Origin: Couchioplanes caeruleus | GTDB taxonomy: Bacteria > Actinomycetota > Actinomycetes > Mycobacteriales > Micromonosporaceae | Assembly: GCF_003751945.1 (NCBI RefSeq) | Contig: NZ_RJKL01000001.1 | Coordinates: forward strand, 1,736,001 to 1,800,000 | Reading direction: 5' to 3' | DNA: 64,000 nucleotides | Shown here: positions 33,943 to 43,100 of the stretch, one piece after another | Numbering within the stretch: position 1 is the first letter of the stretch | How the letters are laid out: the number at the start of each line of letters is the position of its first letter | Notes under the pieces: generated by a model | The model's database searches: none | What the model saw: the letters and a program-made list of their open reading frames with translations, nothing else | Told to the model about the DNA's origin: nothing | Translations under genes and position numbers: made by a program

Positions 33943-35649
33943 TCAGCTCGTGACGGCCGTGCCGCCGCCCGGTGCCGGCGGCTTGCTGCCGGCGATCTGC
34001 CATTCCTTGCGCAGCGGCGGGAGCTCGAGCCGCTTCTCGAGGAGCGTGATGCCGAGGATCTTCAACTGGGCGAAGAGCCGCCCCTTGGCCTCGAAGCCCG
34101 CGTAGACGCCCCAGCGCGGCTCGGTGGTGGTGCCCGCCGCGGCGTCGGCGCGCAGGTACGGCGCCCATTCCAGGCCCGCGCCGACCGAGCCGTACAGGGC
34201 GACGTCGAACTGGGCGCCGATGGTGGCCTTGGCCTCGGCCGCACCGTTGATCTCCAGCTTCCTGCCGGGCGTCACGTGCGATGTGGCCAGCGGAAGCTGC
34301 GACCAGCCCTCGCCCTTGCGGTAGCGCACGCCGAGGGACAGCTCACCGGTGGTCTTCTGCTCGGCATCGACCGTGATCTTGCCGGACGCGGAGACCTGGT
34401 AGAAGTACGTCAGATCGGCGTCGACCACCACCGGGAAGCCGCCGACCAGCAGCGTGGTGTGCACGTGCACCTCGGCGAACGGCAGCCGCAGCGGCTTGCG
34501 CCCGGTGTCCACCGTGCCGGCCAGACCGGCGTGCACCTTCCAGCCGTAGTCGTACGCGCCGCCGATGCCGATCGCCGCCGCGGACGGGGCGACGCTGTAC
34601 CAGTGCGCCCGCTCGTAGTTGAAGATGACCTGCGGCTGCAGGCGCACCCAGCCGGACAGCGTCGGGCCACCCTGCTCGGTGCCGGTGAAGCCGAGCTCGC
34701 CGACCGGCACGTCGAGGTCGAGCTTGATCTCGCTGCCGACGTTGTGCCGCTCCTTGCCCCCGGCCGCGGCCAGCGGCGCGGGTGCGACGGCGGCGGGCGG
34801 CAGCAGCGTGGCGCCGTCCAACGCAGTGGTCGTGGCCGACTCGGTAGGCGCCGGCGCCGAGGGCGACGCCTGGGTGGGCGGGCTGACCGGAGGCGCGACG
34901 GACGCCCCGGTCGACGGCGTCGCCGGGGCCGACGGGCCGCCGTCGGTGGCCGGCTTGCCGACCGGCGGCTCGGCGGCCGGCGACGACGGGCTCCCGGGCG
35001 GGCTGACCGGAGGCGTGGCCGCCGGCGACGACGGGGTCACGGGCGGGCCGGAGCCCTCGGTCCGCGGCGCGGCCTGACCGGTGACCTTCTCGATGCGGGC
35101 CGTGACGCCCTTGGTCAGCGGCTTGACCGTCACGTCGGTGGAGGGCACCGGGGTGCTGGTGGTGACCTTCTGGTCGCCCAGCAGGTCGGGCAGTGTGGCC
35201 GGCGCGACCGAGACCTGGCCGGAGGCGTCCGTCCGGTCGTCGGTGACCTTCACCAGCGCGCCGTGGGGCAGGGCCTTCGTACGCCCGCTGGCGATCACGT
35301 CGCCGTTGCGGACCGCGGACTTGCCGGCCTTCGGCTTGCCGCCCTGCTTGGCCGCGCCCACGAGGCGGGCCTTGCCGGCGCGCGGGTCGTAGGAGGCGAG
35401 CTTCAGCTCCTCGCCGGCGACACGCTCGGTTCCACCGTTCCCGTCGGGCCGGGCGATCGTCACGGTGCCGGAGGTGTCATCGACAGTGGCGGCCGCGGCG
35501 GCCGGCTGACCCGCCGGGGCGGCCGCGGTGGCGACCGTGGCCGATCGGTCGGCCGGCGCGATGACCAGGCCCACCGTGATGCTGGCCGCACCGGTCACCG
35601 CGGTGGCGACCGCCAGGGTCAACGGCCAACGCTTCGAGGTTCGCTTCAA
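33943..35649 (-). CDS. Large secreted protein with Pro/Ser/Thr-rich linker, unknown function
   Basis: I do not recognise this 568-residue protein. It has a signal peptide (WPLTLAVATAVTGAASITVG, Ala-rich cleavage zone), a first soluble part (about 50-200) with short beta-rich segments, a long Pro/Ser/Ala/Thr linker (about 200-300) with repeats of the PPVSPPGSPS kind, and a C-terminal part (about 305-560) rich in alternating strands (WVRLQPQVIFNYERAHWYSV; FAEVHVHTTLLVGGFPVVVD; VALYGSVGAGLEWAPYLRAD). The last part looks like a beta-barrel or large beta-sandwich. No catalytic motif is seen. A single gene between two non-coding regions, it is probably cell-surface or exported. Confidence 0.7.
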   Translation of the reverse strand: MKRTSKRWPLTLAVATAVTGAASITVGLVIAPADRSATVATAAAPAGQPAAAAATVDDTSGTVTIARPDGNGGTERVAGEELKLASYDPRAGKARLVGAAKQGGKPKAGKSAVRNGDVIASGRTKALPHGALVKVTDDRTDASGQVSVAPATLPDLLGDQKVTTSTPVPSTDVTVKPLTKGVTARIEKVTGQAAPRTEGSGPPVTPSSPAATPPVSPPGSPSSPAAEPPVGKPATDGGPSAPATPSTGASVAPPVSPPTQASPSAPAPTESATTTALDGATLLPPAAVAPAPLAAAGGKERHNVGSEIKLDLDVPVGELGFTGTEQGGPTLSGWVRLQPQVIFNYERAHWYSVAPSAAAIGIGGAYDYGWKVHAGLAGTVDTGRKPLRLPFAEVHVHTTLLVGGFPVVVDADLTYFYQVSASGKITVDAEQKTTGELSLGVRYRKGEGWSQLPLATSHVTPGRKLEINGAAEAKATIGAQFDVALYGSVGAGLEWAPYLRADAAAGTTTEPRWGVYAGFEAKGRLFAQLKILGITLLEKRLELPPLRKEWQIAGSKPPAPGGGTAVTS

Positions 35650-36081
35650 CCTCGTCCTCCAGATGTCGTGGATGCGCTACGCCCGGATCGCCCTCGCGGC
35701 GGGCGGGCCGCCATCGATGCGGCCTTGCGGGATGACAAGTACCGCATCGAAGATCAGGTGTACAGATCGGCGTCAGATGTAACACCTCACAGCGAGCCAT
35801 GCACTGTGGACCGTATCGGCGCGTCTTCCCACGTCAGGGCGCCTCTTACCCAGAGAGCGAGGGGTCTCGATATTCTCGCGTCCATCCCAGTGGGTGGAAT
35901 GCGCCGCTTCTTGGACGAATCCGGGGGTGCGCCGCCGGGCTCACGGCGGGGAGGCGACAATGCGGCCACCCGGCGACGAAGTCCCCGCCCGGGACTCGAT
36001 CCGCCGATTCGACTCAGACCCTCGCCGAATCGGGCCCTGCGGCAAAGAGTCCGCAACAACCGCTCGATATCGTGGCCGATC
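35650..36081. other. Non-coding gap
   Basis: A 432-bp region lies between the divergent secreted-protein and TauE/SafE genes. It should hold both promoters. Open frames inside it have poor composition and no ribosome binding site; I see no RNA gene or convincing repeat in it. Confidence 0.6.
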
Positions 36082-36861
36082 ATGACCTGGCAGGCCGGGC
36101 TGACCGGCTTCCTCGCCGGACTACTGCTCTCGATCATCACCGCGCCGGTCGGCGTCTCCGGAGCGGTGTTCCTGCTCCCGGTCCAGCTCAGCGTGCTGCA
36201 CGTACCGAGTCCGGCGGTCACGCCGACCAACCTGCTGTTCAACGTCGTCGCCGGGCCCGGCGCCCTGGTCCGCTACCGGCGCAACGGCCGGCTCACCGGC
36301 CCGCTCGCCCGGCTCCTGATCGCCGGCACCCTGCCCGGCGTCGTCCTCGGCGCGCTCATCCGGGTCTTCGCCCTCCCCGGGCCCCGGGCCTTCCGCCTCG
36401 TCGCCGCCGCGGTCCTTCTCCCCCTCGGCCTCTGGCTCTGCGCCCGGGCCCTGCGACCGGGCATGCCCGACCGAGCGCCGCTGGCCCGGCCCACCATCCT
36501 CGGCCTCAGCCTCGTCGTCGGCACCGTCGGCGGCGTGTACGGCATCGGCGGAGGCTCCCTCCTCGGCCCGATCCTCGCCGGCCGCGGCACCCCCATGACC
36601 ACGCTCGCGCCCGCCGCCCTGACCGCCACCTTCGTCACCTCCGTCGCCGGCGCCACGACCTACGGCATCCTCGCCCTGACCAGCAGCGGCGACATCGCTC
36701 CGCACTGGACTCTCGGCCTGCTCTGCGGTGCCGGCGGACTCATCGGCGGCTACCTCGGCGCCCGGCTGCAGCCCCGCCTGCCCGAGGCCGCCCTGCGGCT
36801 GCTGCTGGGCGCGCTCGCCATCGCCCTCGCGGTGCTCTACCTGGTCCAAGGGCTTGCGTGA
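36082..36861 (+). CDS. TauE/SafE family sulfite/anion exporter-like membrane protein
   Basis: This 259-residue protein has seven to eight membrane helices and the duplicated family motif: VGVSGAVFLLPVQL in the first half and GGVYGIGGGSLLGPIL in the second, each followed by a PTNLLFNV or APAALTATFV helix. These are the hallmarks of TauE/SafE (DUF81) permeases, which export organosulfur compounds or other anions. The length is normal for a single unit. No pathway genes for sulfur compounds are adjacent, so the substrate cannot be guessed. The start ATG is near the first helix; the ribosome binding site is weak. Confidence 0.9.
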   Translation: MTWQAGLTGFLAGLLLSIITAPVGVSGAVFLLPVQLSVLHVPSPAVTPTNLLFNVVAGPGALVRYRRNGRLTGPLARLLIAGTLPGVVLGALIRVFALPGPRAFRLVAAAVLLPLGLWLCARALRPGMPDRAPLARPTILGLSLVVGTVGGVYGIGGGSLLGPILAGRGTPMTTLAPAALTATFVTSVAGATTYGILALTSSGDIAPHWTLGLLCGAGGLIGGYLGARLQPRLPEAALRLLLGALAIALAVLYLVQGLA

Positions 36862-36930
36862 GCACCACTGGGCAGTAGTGAGCAGTTGGTGACCACGCGG
36901 TCGGTCAGTGGCGAGGTGCAAAGTCAATGG

Positions 36931-36952
36931 CGCACCGGGGAACGCCGGTGCG
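36931..36952. terminator. Short GC-rich hairpin after the TauE/SafE gene
   Basis: Perfect 8-bp stem CGCACCGG/CCGGTGCG with a 6-nt loop (36939-36944), 70 nt after the TauE/SafE stop and 41 nt before the SRPBCC start. It could end the upstream transcript or be part of the downstream leader. Confidence 0.45.
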
Positions 36953-36992
36953 ACCCACCGGAGGGTCGCTGTTCCGGCCTGGAGGTTGCATC

Positions 36993-37439
36993 ATGATCAC
37001 GACCATCGAAGAGAACGCCACCGTCGTCGTACGCCGCGAGATCCGGATCGCCGCCCCGATCAACCGGGTGTGGCACCTGCACACCGACGTCAACGGTTGG
37101 ACCGGATGGCAGAGCGACATCGACACCGCGTACGCCGACGGGCCGCTGCAGGCGGGCGCCACGTTCCACTGGAGCACCGTGGGACTGCAGATCGCCTCCA
37201 CCGTGTATGCGATCGACGCCCCGCACCGCATTCTCTGGGGCGGCCCCGCGCACGGCATCACCGGCATCCACGAGTGGACCTTCACCGCCGACGGCGACGC
37301 CACGATCGTGCGGACCGCCGAGTCCTGGGACGGCAACCCGGTCCGCGCCGACCCGGACAACCTGCGCGAGGCCCTCGACGCCTCCCTCGCCTCCTGGCTC
37401 GAGCAACTGCGCAAGACCGCCGAGAACCCCACCGCCTGA
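36993..37439 (+). CDS. SRPBCC/polyketide cyclase-like protein
   Basis: This 148-residue protein is a START/SRPBCC-superfamily member: it begins with the strand VVVRREIRIAAPINRVWHLH, has the Trp-rich segment NGWTGWQSDI and the central strands HWSTVGLQIASTVYAIDAP, and ends with the long helix REALDASLASWLEQLRKTAE. The hydrophobic cavity of this fold binds lipids, polyketides or drugs. The length is typical. The ATG at 36993 follows GGAGG, whereas an upstream in-frame ATG (36927) has none. The small membrane protein gene starts 11 nt after its stop. Function is not predictable beyond ligand binding. Confidence 0.88.
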   Translation: MITTIEENATVVVRREIRIAAPINRVWHLHTDVNGWTGWQSDIDTAYADGPLQAGATFHWSTVGLQIASTVYAIDAPHRILWGGPAHGITGIHEWTFTADGDATIVRTAESWDGNPVRADPDNLREALDASLASWLEQLRKTAENPTA

Positions 37440-37450
37440 AGGAGAGAACC

Positions 37451-37624
37451 ATGACCACCACCACTCCCGCGTACGTCGCTCACCCCAAGCGCAAGACCCG
37501 GCGGCGGGTCGCCAAGGCCCTGGCCTGGCTCTCCCTGGCCCTGACGGCGGCCATGGTCCTCGCCGAGCCGTGGCTGCTACTACCCGTGCTCATGCTCGTC
37601 ATCGCCCTCAGCCTCTGGGACTGA
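37451..37624 (+). CDS. Small membrane protein, 57 residues
   Basis: A short open frame with an excellent ribosome binding site (AAGGAGAGAACC) follows the SRPBCC gene by 11 nt. The product has a basic N-terminal part (HPKRKTRRRVAKAL) and two closely spaced hydrophobic helices (AWLSLALTAAMVL and WLLLPVLMLVIALSLW). It is likely an inner-membrane microprotein co-expressed with the SRPBCC protein. No family was recognised; coding status is supported by the site and spacing. Confidence 0.65.
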   Translation: MTTTTPAYVAHPKRKTRRRVAKALAWLSLALTAAMVLAEPWLLLPVLMLVIALSLWD

Positions 37625-37757
37625 CCAGAGCTCCCGACCGGGGCGGCCGGCCTCCCCCCGTCCGACCGCCCCACCCCGGTTCCGTTACCTGCCGGTATCC
37701 CCATCGGTGATCATCGACGCCGCTGGGCGTGCCAGGATGCCTGCCTGGGGAGGGCAC

Positions 37758-39785
37758 ATGGACGACAGCAACAAGGCACCGGTCGCCCGGTCGCTGGGCG
37801 ACCGGTTGAGGCTGGCCCGGGCCCGGGCGTTCGTCGGTCGCCGCGAGGAACTGGCGGCGTTCGACGAGGCGCTGCGCGGCGAGCCGACGGCAGCGCCGGT
37901 CATGTACGTGCACGGCCCGGGTGGCATCGGAAAGTCGACGCTGGTCAGGCAGCTCTGCGACGCGGCGCGGCACGCCGGGCGCATGCTCGTCGAGCTCGAC
38001 GGCCGGTTCGTCGGCCGCTCGCCCGCCGACTTCGAGCGCTCCGCCCAGCCGGTGCTGGACCGCCGCGACGTCGTCCTCGTCGTGGACTCGTTCGAGCATT
38101 GCCAGTGGCTGGAGACGTGGCTGTGGCAGCGGTTCCTGCCGCGGATCGCCGACGGCGCCCTGGTGGTCCTGGCGGGCCGGCAGGCACCCATGGCCGCGTG
38201 GGCCTCCGACGCCGGCTGGGCGGACGCGCTGTGGGTCGCCGAGCTGGGACCGCTCGACGAGGAGCAGGCGAGAAGGCTGCTGACGGTCAGCGGCGTCGGC
38301 TCGGACAGCCAGGACGACCTGCTGCGGCTCGCGGGCGGCAATCCGCTCGCGCTGTCGCTGGCCGCGGCCGTGGACACGGCGCAACCCGGTGCGGCCCGGA
38401 ACTGGTCCGCCTCCGCGGGGACGCTGCGCACGCTCATCGCGGGCCTGATCGGCGAGGTGCCGTCGCCGGCGCACCGGCGGGCGCTCGAGGTGGCGGCGCA
38501 GGCCTACACCACCACCGAGGAGCTGTTGCAGGCCGCGCTGCCGCAGGAGGATGCCCACCCGCTGTTCGCCTGGCTGCGCGGGCTGCCGTTCATGGAAACC
38601 ACGGCGCGCGGCATCTACCCGCACGACGCCGCCCGCGAGGCCGTCATCGCCGACCTGCGCTGGCGGGCGCCCACCGCGTTCATGACGATGAAGCGCAAGC
38701 TGACCGCGGAGTACCTGCGCATGCTGCGCGAGGCGCCCGAGGACCACACCGCCGGGCTCACCGGTCAGATCTTCTACCTGTTCCGCGAGGTGAAGGCGAT
38801 CGCGAGGACCCAGGTGTGGGACCGGGAGAACGCGGTGCACGACGATCCGCTGCGCCCCGAGGACGTCGACACCCTGGTGGAGATGGCCGCCGCGACCGAG
38901 GGTCCCGAGTCCGCCGCGCTGGTCCGCTACTGGATCGACAAGCGGCCCGAGGCGTTCAGTGTCTTCCGGCTCATCTCGAGCGGGCGGACGGTGGCGTTCT
39001 CGGCCCGGCTGGACCTGCCGTTCCCGCCCGACGAGCGGGACATCGCGGTCGACCCGGTCGTCGCCGCGGCCTGGGAGTTCTGCACCAGGACCGCTCCGGC
39101 GCGGCCCGGCGAACACATCAGCATGACCCGGTTCTGCATCTACCCCGAGGCGCACGAGGTGCCTTCCCAGGTGATCAACCTGAACACCTCGCGGGCGCAT
39201 TCCGAGGTGGCCCGCGCCCGCGGTCGCGCGTACGGAATGCTGGTCTTCCACGATCACGAGGCGTGGGCGGAACGACTCAAGGGCGTCATGACCGACGCCG
39301 GGGTGCGGCCCCGGGTCGGTGACCGGACGTACGCGCTGTTCGTCAACGACTGGCGCCAGGTCCCCTTCGAGACCTGGCTCCACCACGTCATCAACGAGAC
39401 GGACGTCCCGGCCCCGGCGGCCCCGTCCGGCACCACCCGCGAGGCGTTCGACCAGGCGGTCCGCGAGGCCCTCCAGCACTGGCGGTCGCCGCGCGCGTTC
39501 GCCGTCGTGGACCTGCTGAAGACCCGGCTCGTGGCGGACTCCACGGACGCCGTCGAGGACCTGCGCGCCCTGGTCCAGCGGGCGGTCGACGAGGTGGGCC
39601 GCCACGCCAAGGGCGTCAAGGCGCACGAGGCGCTGGTCGCCACGTACTTCTCGGGTGCACCCACCCAGGAGGCGGCGGCCCGGCGTGCGGGGATGGCCTT
39701 CAGCACCTACCGCCGGCACCTGCGCCAGGGCCTCGACGACGTGTGCGCCGCCCTGTGGGACGTCGAACTGCACGGATCGAGGTAG
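37758..39785 (+). CDS. STAND-type ATPase with central effector-like domain and C-terminal HTH
   Basis: This 675-residue protein starts with a STAND/AAA-type ATPase: FVGRREELAAF, Walker A VHGPGGIGKSTLVRQL at about residue 50, Walker B DVVLVVDSFEHC, and a winged-helix segment to about 310. The middle (about 330-560) is not a repeat array; segments such as FVNDWRQVPFETWLH and VARARGRAYGMLVFHDHEAW weakly resemble a GNAT-type fold. The C-terminus has a sigma-4-like helix-turn-helix (PTQEAAARRAGMAFSTYRRH, then LRQGLDDVCAAL). ATG at 37758 follows GGGGAGGGCAC; an upstream ATG is less likely. Role is probably signal-responsive transcription control; an innate-immunity role is possible but unsupported by neighbours. 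Confidence 0.75.
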   Translation: MDDSNKAPVARSLGDRLRLARARAFVGRREELAAFDEALRGEPTAAPVMYVHGPGGIGKSTLVRQLCDAARHAGRMLVELDGRFVGRSPADFERSAQPVLDRRDVVLVVDSFEHCQWLETWLWQRFLPRIADGALVVLAGRQAPMAAWASDAGWADALWVAELGPLDEEQARRLLTVSGVGSDSQDDLLRLAGGNPLALSLAAAVDTAQPGAARNWSASAGTLRTLIAGLIGEVPSPAHRRALEVAAQAYTTTEELLQAALPQEDAHPLFAWLRGLPFMETTARGIYPHDAAREAVIADLRWRAPTAFMTMKRKLTAEYLRMLREAPEDHTAGLTGQIFYLFREVKAIARTQVWDRENAVHDDPLRPEDVDTLVEMAAATEGPESAALVRYWIDKRPEAFSVFRLISSGRTVAFSARLDLPFPPDERDIAVDPVVAAAWEFCTRTAPARPGEHISMTRFCIYPEAHEVPSQVINLNTSRAHSEVARARGRAYGMLVFHDHEAWAERLKGVMTDAGVRPRVGDRTYALFVNDWRQVPFETWLHHVINETDVPAPAAPSGTTREAFDQAVREALQHWRSPRAFAVVDLLKTRLVADSTDAVEDLRALVQRAVDEVGRHAKGVKAHEALVATYFSGAPTQEAAARRAGMAFSTYRRHLRQGLDDVCAALWDVELHGSR

Positions 39786-39802
39786 CCGCCGGCCCAGCAC
39801 CA

Positions 39803-40111
39803 GCCTCGGAGCTCGCCGGCGACGCCGGCACGCTCGCCGTCAGCCCCGACGACACCCTCTCGCCGGTGCGGGCCCACGCGCTCTCGTGCATCAACACGCC
39901 GCCCGCGCCCATCGTGCAGTCCAGCTACCAGTCGCTGGCCGCGTACGCCGAAGGTCTCTCCCTGAGCCGGCAGCTTCCCGGCAGCACCGTGGTGACCCGC
40001 AACGGCGACGACTACAGCATGGTGCTGTTCTCGCCCTGCGTGCAGAAGATCGCCGCCGCCTACCTCACCGCGCAGAAGCTCCCTGCACCCGGCACCACCT
40101 GTAGCAACTGA
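39803..40111 (+). pseudogene. C-terminal fragment of TAP-like alpha/beta hydrolase
   Basis: An open frame ending at 40111 reads PPAPIVQSSYQSLAAYAEGL, SLSRQLPGSTVVTRNGDD and AAAYLTAQKLPAPGTTCSN. This is the last 90 or so residues of exported tripeptidyl-aminopeptidase-like hydrolases (TAP-like C-terminal domain), where the AAYLTDGxLPAPGTxC ending is characteristic. The catalytic serine and most of the enzyme are missing, the frame begins inside the preceding ATPase gene, and the region normally holding the catalytic His has no clear GH. It is a remnant left by deletion. Confidence 0.65.
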
Positions 40112-40118
40112 ACAAACG

Positions 40119-40151
40119 CCTGCACCCCGGCCGTGGAGCCGGGGCGCAGAC
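40119..40151. terminator. Terminator-like hairpin between hydrolase remnant and TcB-TcC gene
   Basis: Stem TGC-A-CCCCGGC paired with GCCGGGG-C-GCA around a 6-nt loop, one internal A-C mismatch. It lies just after the 3' end of the minus-strand toxin gene and could stop that transcript. Confidence 0.5.
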
Positions 40152-40158
40152 GTGTCTG

Positions 40159-43100
40159 TCACCAGGTGCCGCTCTTGGAGGTTTTGGCGCCGCTGTTGCG
40201 GATCGCGTCGATGATGTCGTCGACCAGGTCGAACGCGAACAGCGACGCGGTGGCCTCGATGAACAGGGTCATCGCCACCGGGTTGAAGACGAAGGTCTGC
40301 AGGACGTTGAAGCCGGTCGACGCCCCGAAGTTCACCGCCGCCCCGGCCGCGCTGGTGGCCGCGGCCCCGGCACCCTGCGCCGCTGCCTGGCCCGCGGTCG
40401 CGCCGGCATTGCCGGCCTCCCCGGCCGCCTTGGCGCCCTCGGCGGCCGCGCGCTCCCACTCGGCGCCGGTGGGCATTCTCGGATTGATGTTCCCGGTGCC
40501 GAACCAGCCGTGGGCGAAGCCGTAGCTGGCCAGCCCGAACACCAGGCCGGTCACCAACCCGGCGAGCGCCGACTTCCAGGTCTTCTCCCAGATGTCGCCG
40601 GCCGAGCCCTGCCCGCCCGCCCAGCCGGCGGCGAACCCGGTGGCCGCACCGAGCAGGAGGCCGCTGACCGCGCCCGCGAGCAGGTGGGTGACCAGCGCCT
40701 TCGCCCCGAACGCGGCGGCGAATCCGGCGCCGGCAAGGGCGCCTCCGAGGGCCGCGGCGCCGGCCAGGGCGGCGCCGAGCAGGATGCCCAGGGCGATGTC
40801 GCCACCGGCCTGAGCCGCGGCGATGCCGCCGACCACCGCCCCGGCCGCCATCGCGGCGAACACCCCGATCATCGCGCCGAGTCCGATCAGGCCGACGCCG
40901 AACGTGACGACGGTGAGAACGACCACCGCCACCACGGCGAGGATCGCGAGGGCGATCTGCCACCAGGCGCGGCCCGCGGGATCCCGCAGGGTGACCGGAT
41001 CGTTGGCCGCGTACGCATACCGGTGCAGCCCCGCCGGATGCCACAGGTCCGGCGCTACGGTGTCGGGCACGAGGTAACGCCCGAGCAGCGGATCGTACGG
41101 GCGGGCCGGGGACAGGTAGATGCCGAACTCGCTCACCAGGTCGTACCCGTCGTAGGTCGCTCGTGGTGTCTCCCCTGCCCCGAGGGCGAGGATCCGGCCG
41201 AACGGGTCGTAGGCGATCCGCTGCAGCACCGTGCCGCCGCCCGAGGTGACGAGCGTGACCGAGCCCCGGTGGTCGGTGTGCCACAGCGCCACCGGTCCCC
41301 CGGGCGTGAGCTGCCCGATCCTGGTACGCCCGTCCGTGACGAACAGGACCAGCGCGCCGTCACGCAGCTCCGCCAGGTCGTCCAGAAGCACCACCCGCCG
41401 GCTTGTGCCGCCGGCGGTCGTCTCCCGCACCGCCTGCTCGTCGAAGGCGCCGTAGGACAGCGCGACGGTGGCGGCTGCGCCGGTGACCGTGCCGAGGCGG
41501 TCCCGGCCGTCGTAGGTGAACGTTCCGGCAGGTCCGCGGACCTGCCGCCCCGAGGCGTCGTAGTCGTAGCTGCCCGTACCGGCCGTGGTCACCGCGGTCG
41601 GCGGCGCGCCGCGCTCGCCGTAGACGAACGTGCCCACGTCGGACCGGGAGAGGATGCTGCCCGCCCGGTCGTACGCGTAGTCGATCGCCGTGCCGCCCGC
41701 CGGCTCCGCGCGGACGAGCTGGTGGAGGTCGTCGTGCGTGTACGCCCACCCGGTGGCGCCGGTGACGTGCCCGGCGAGGTCCCGGGTCAGATCCTGCCGG
41801 TCGAGCACGACGTCGCCCGCGTCCCGGGTCTCCGCGGAGATCAGCCGCGACAGCGCGTCGAACTGCCGGTGCGTGCGGGCGCCGCCGGCGTACGCGGTCC
41901 GGACCGGGTTACCCGCCTCGTCGTAGTCGATCGCATCGACCACCCCGGAGATCGCGCGCAGGAATCCCCGCCGGTCGTAGGCGTACGTGAGCACCGGGCC
42001 GGGGACGTCCCCGGCCGCGCCCGGATAGCCGATCGACGCGACCCGGCCCAGCCGGTCGGTACGCCGCCGCACGGTGTACGCGTCCCCGCCGGTCAGCACC
42101 ACCCGCCGCGTCTCGACCTCGCCGCGCACGTCGTAGTCGAAGCTGATCGACCCGCGGACGTCGTCGACGCCGGCCAGGCGGCCCACCCGGCGCCCGGGTG
42201 CACCGCCGCCGCCCACGTCGGCGCGGTCGAGGTAGCGGTAGCGGACGTCCGGCTGGCCGGTGGCCCGGGTCCGCACGATCCGGTTCAGCTCGTCGTAGTC
42301 CTGCTCGGCGAGCTGTCCCATGGCATTGCGGCGCCGCACGAGGTTGCCCGCCGCATCGTGGACGAACACCACCGTCCCGGCCGACGGATCCTCCACTCGG
42401 ATGCGGTGTCCCAGCAGGTCGTAGTGGACGGTCGAGGTACGCCCCTGCGGGTCGGTGACGGCGGTCGGCTGGTCCCGCAGGTCGTACGCGTACGTGGTGG
42501 TGACCTCGGCGGCGCCGTTGCGCGACACCACCCGGGCGACCCGGCCCGCCGCGTCCAGATGGAACGTGGTCGGGGTGCCCTCGTGCGGGCCGCCGGCCCG
42601 GGTGTCTTCCTCGTCGAACAGCTCCGAGCGGCCCGGGTGGTGCACGCCGAGCCGGAACCCGCCCCCGGGCAGGTCGACCCTCGTCGGCCGGCCGAGCGCG
42701 TCGTAGCTCGTGGCGGTGTGCGGCAGCGCCGCGGTGGGCCGCTGCGGATCCGGGCCGGCCGGGCTGCGGTACGGCAGGTACGCCCGGGCGACGAGCCCGC
42801 GCGCGTTGCGGGTGACCGCCTCTCCCACCACCCAGGTGCCGTCTCCGTCGCGGCGGGCGACGCCGACGTCGTGGCCGTCGGAATCCAGGAGCCTCCGGGT
42901 GGTGACCTTGTCGCCGCGGTCCGCCGCCGGATGCTCGTCGGTCTCGACGGCGGGTCCGGCGGGATCGAGCAGGTACCGGTAGGTGACCGTCGGGGCCGCC
43001 GGCTCGTCGCCGGGCCGGAACTCGGCGACGAGCCGGGCCAGCGGGTCGTACGCGTTGCGCCGCCACCCGCCGTTGCCGTCGCCGAGGCTCGCCAGCCGCA

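Noticed and set aside
37637..37680. GC-rich partial hairpin between the 57-residue protein and the STAND ATPase
   Set aside because: Two competing 7-bp stems with bulges and no U-tract; not convincing as a terminator.
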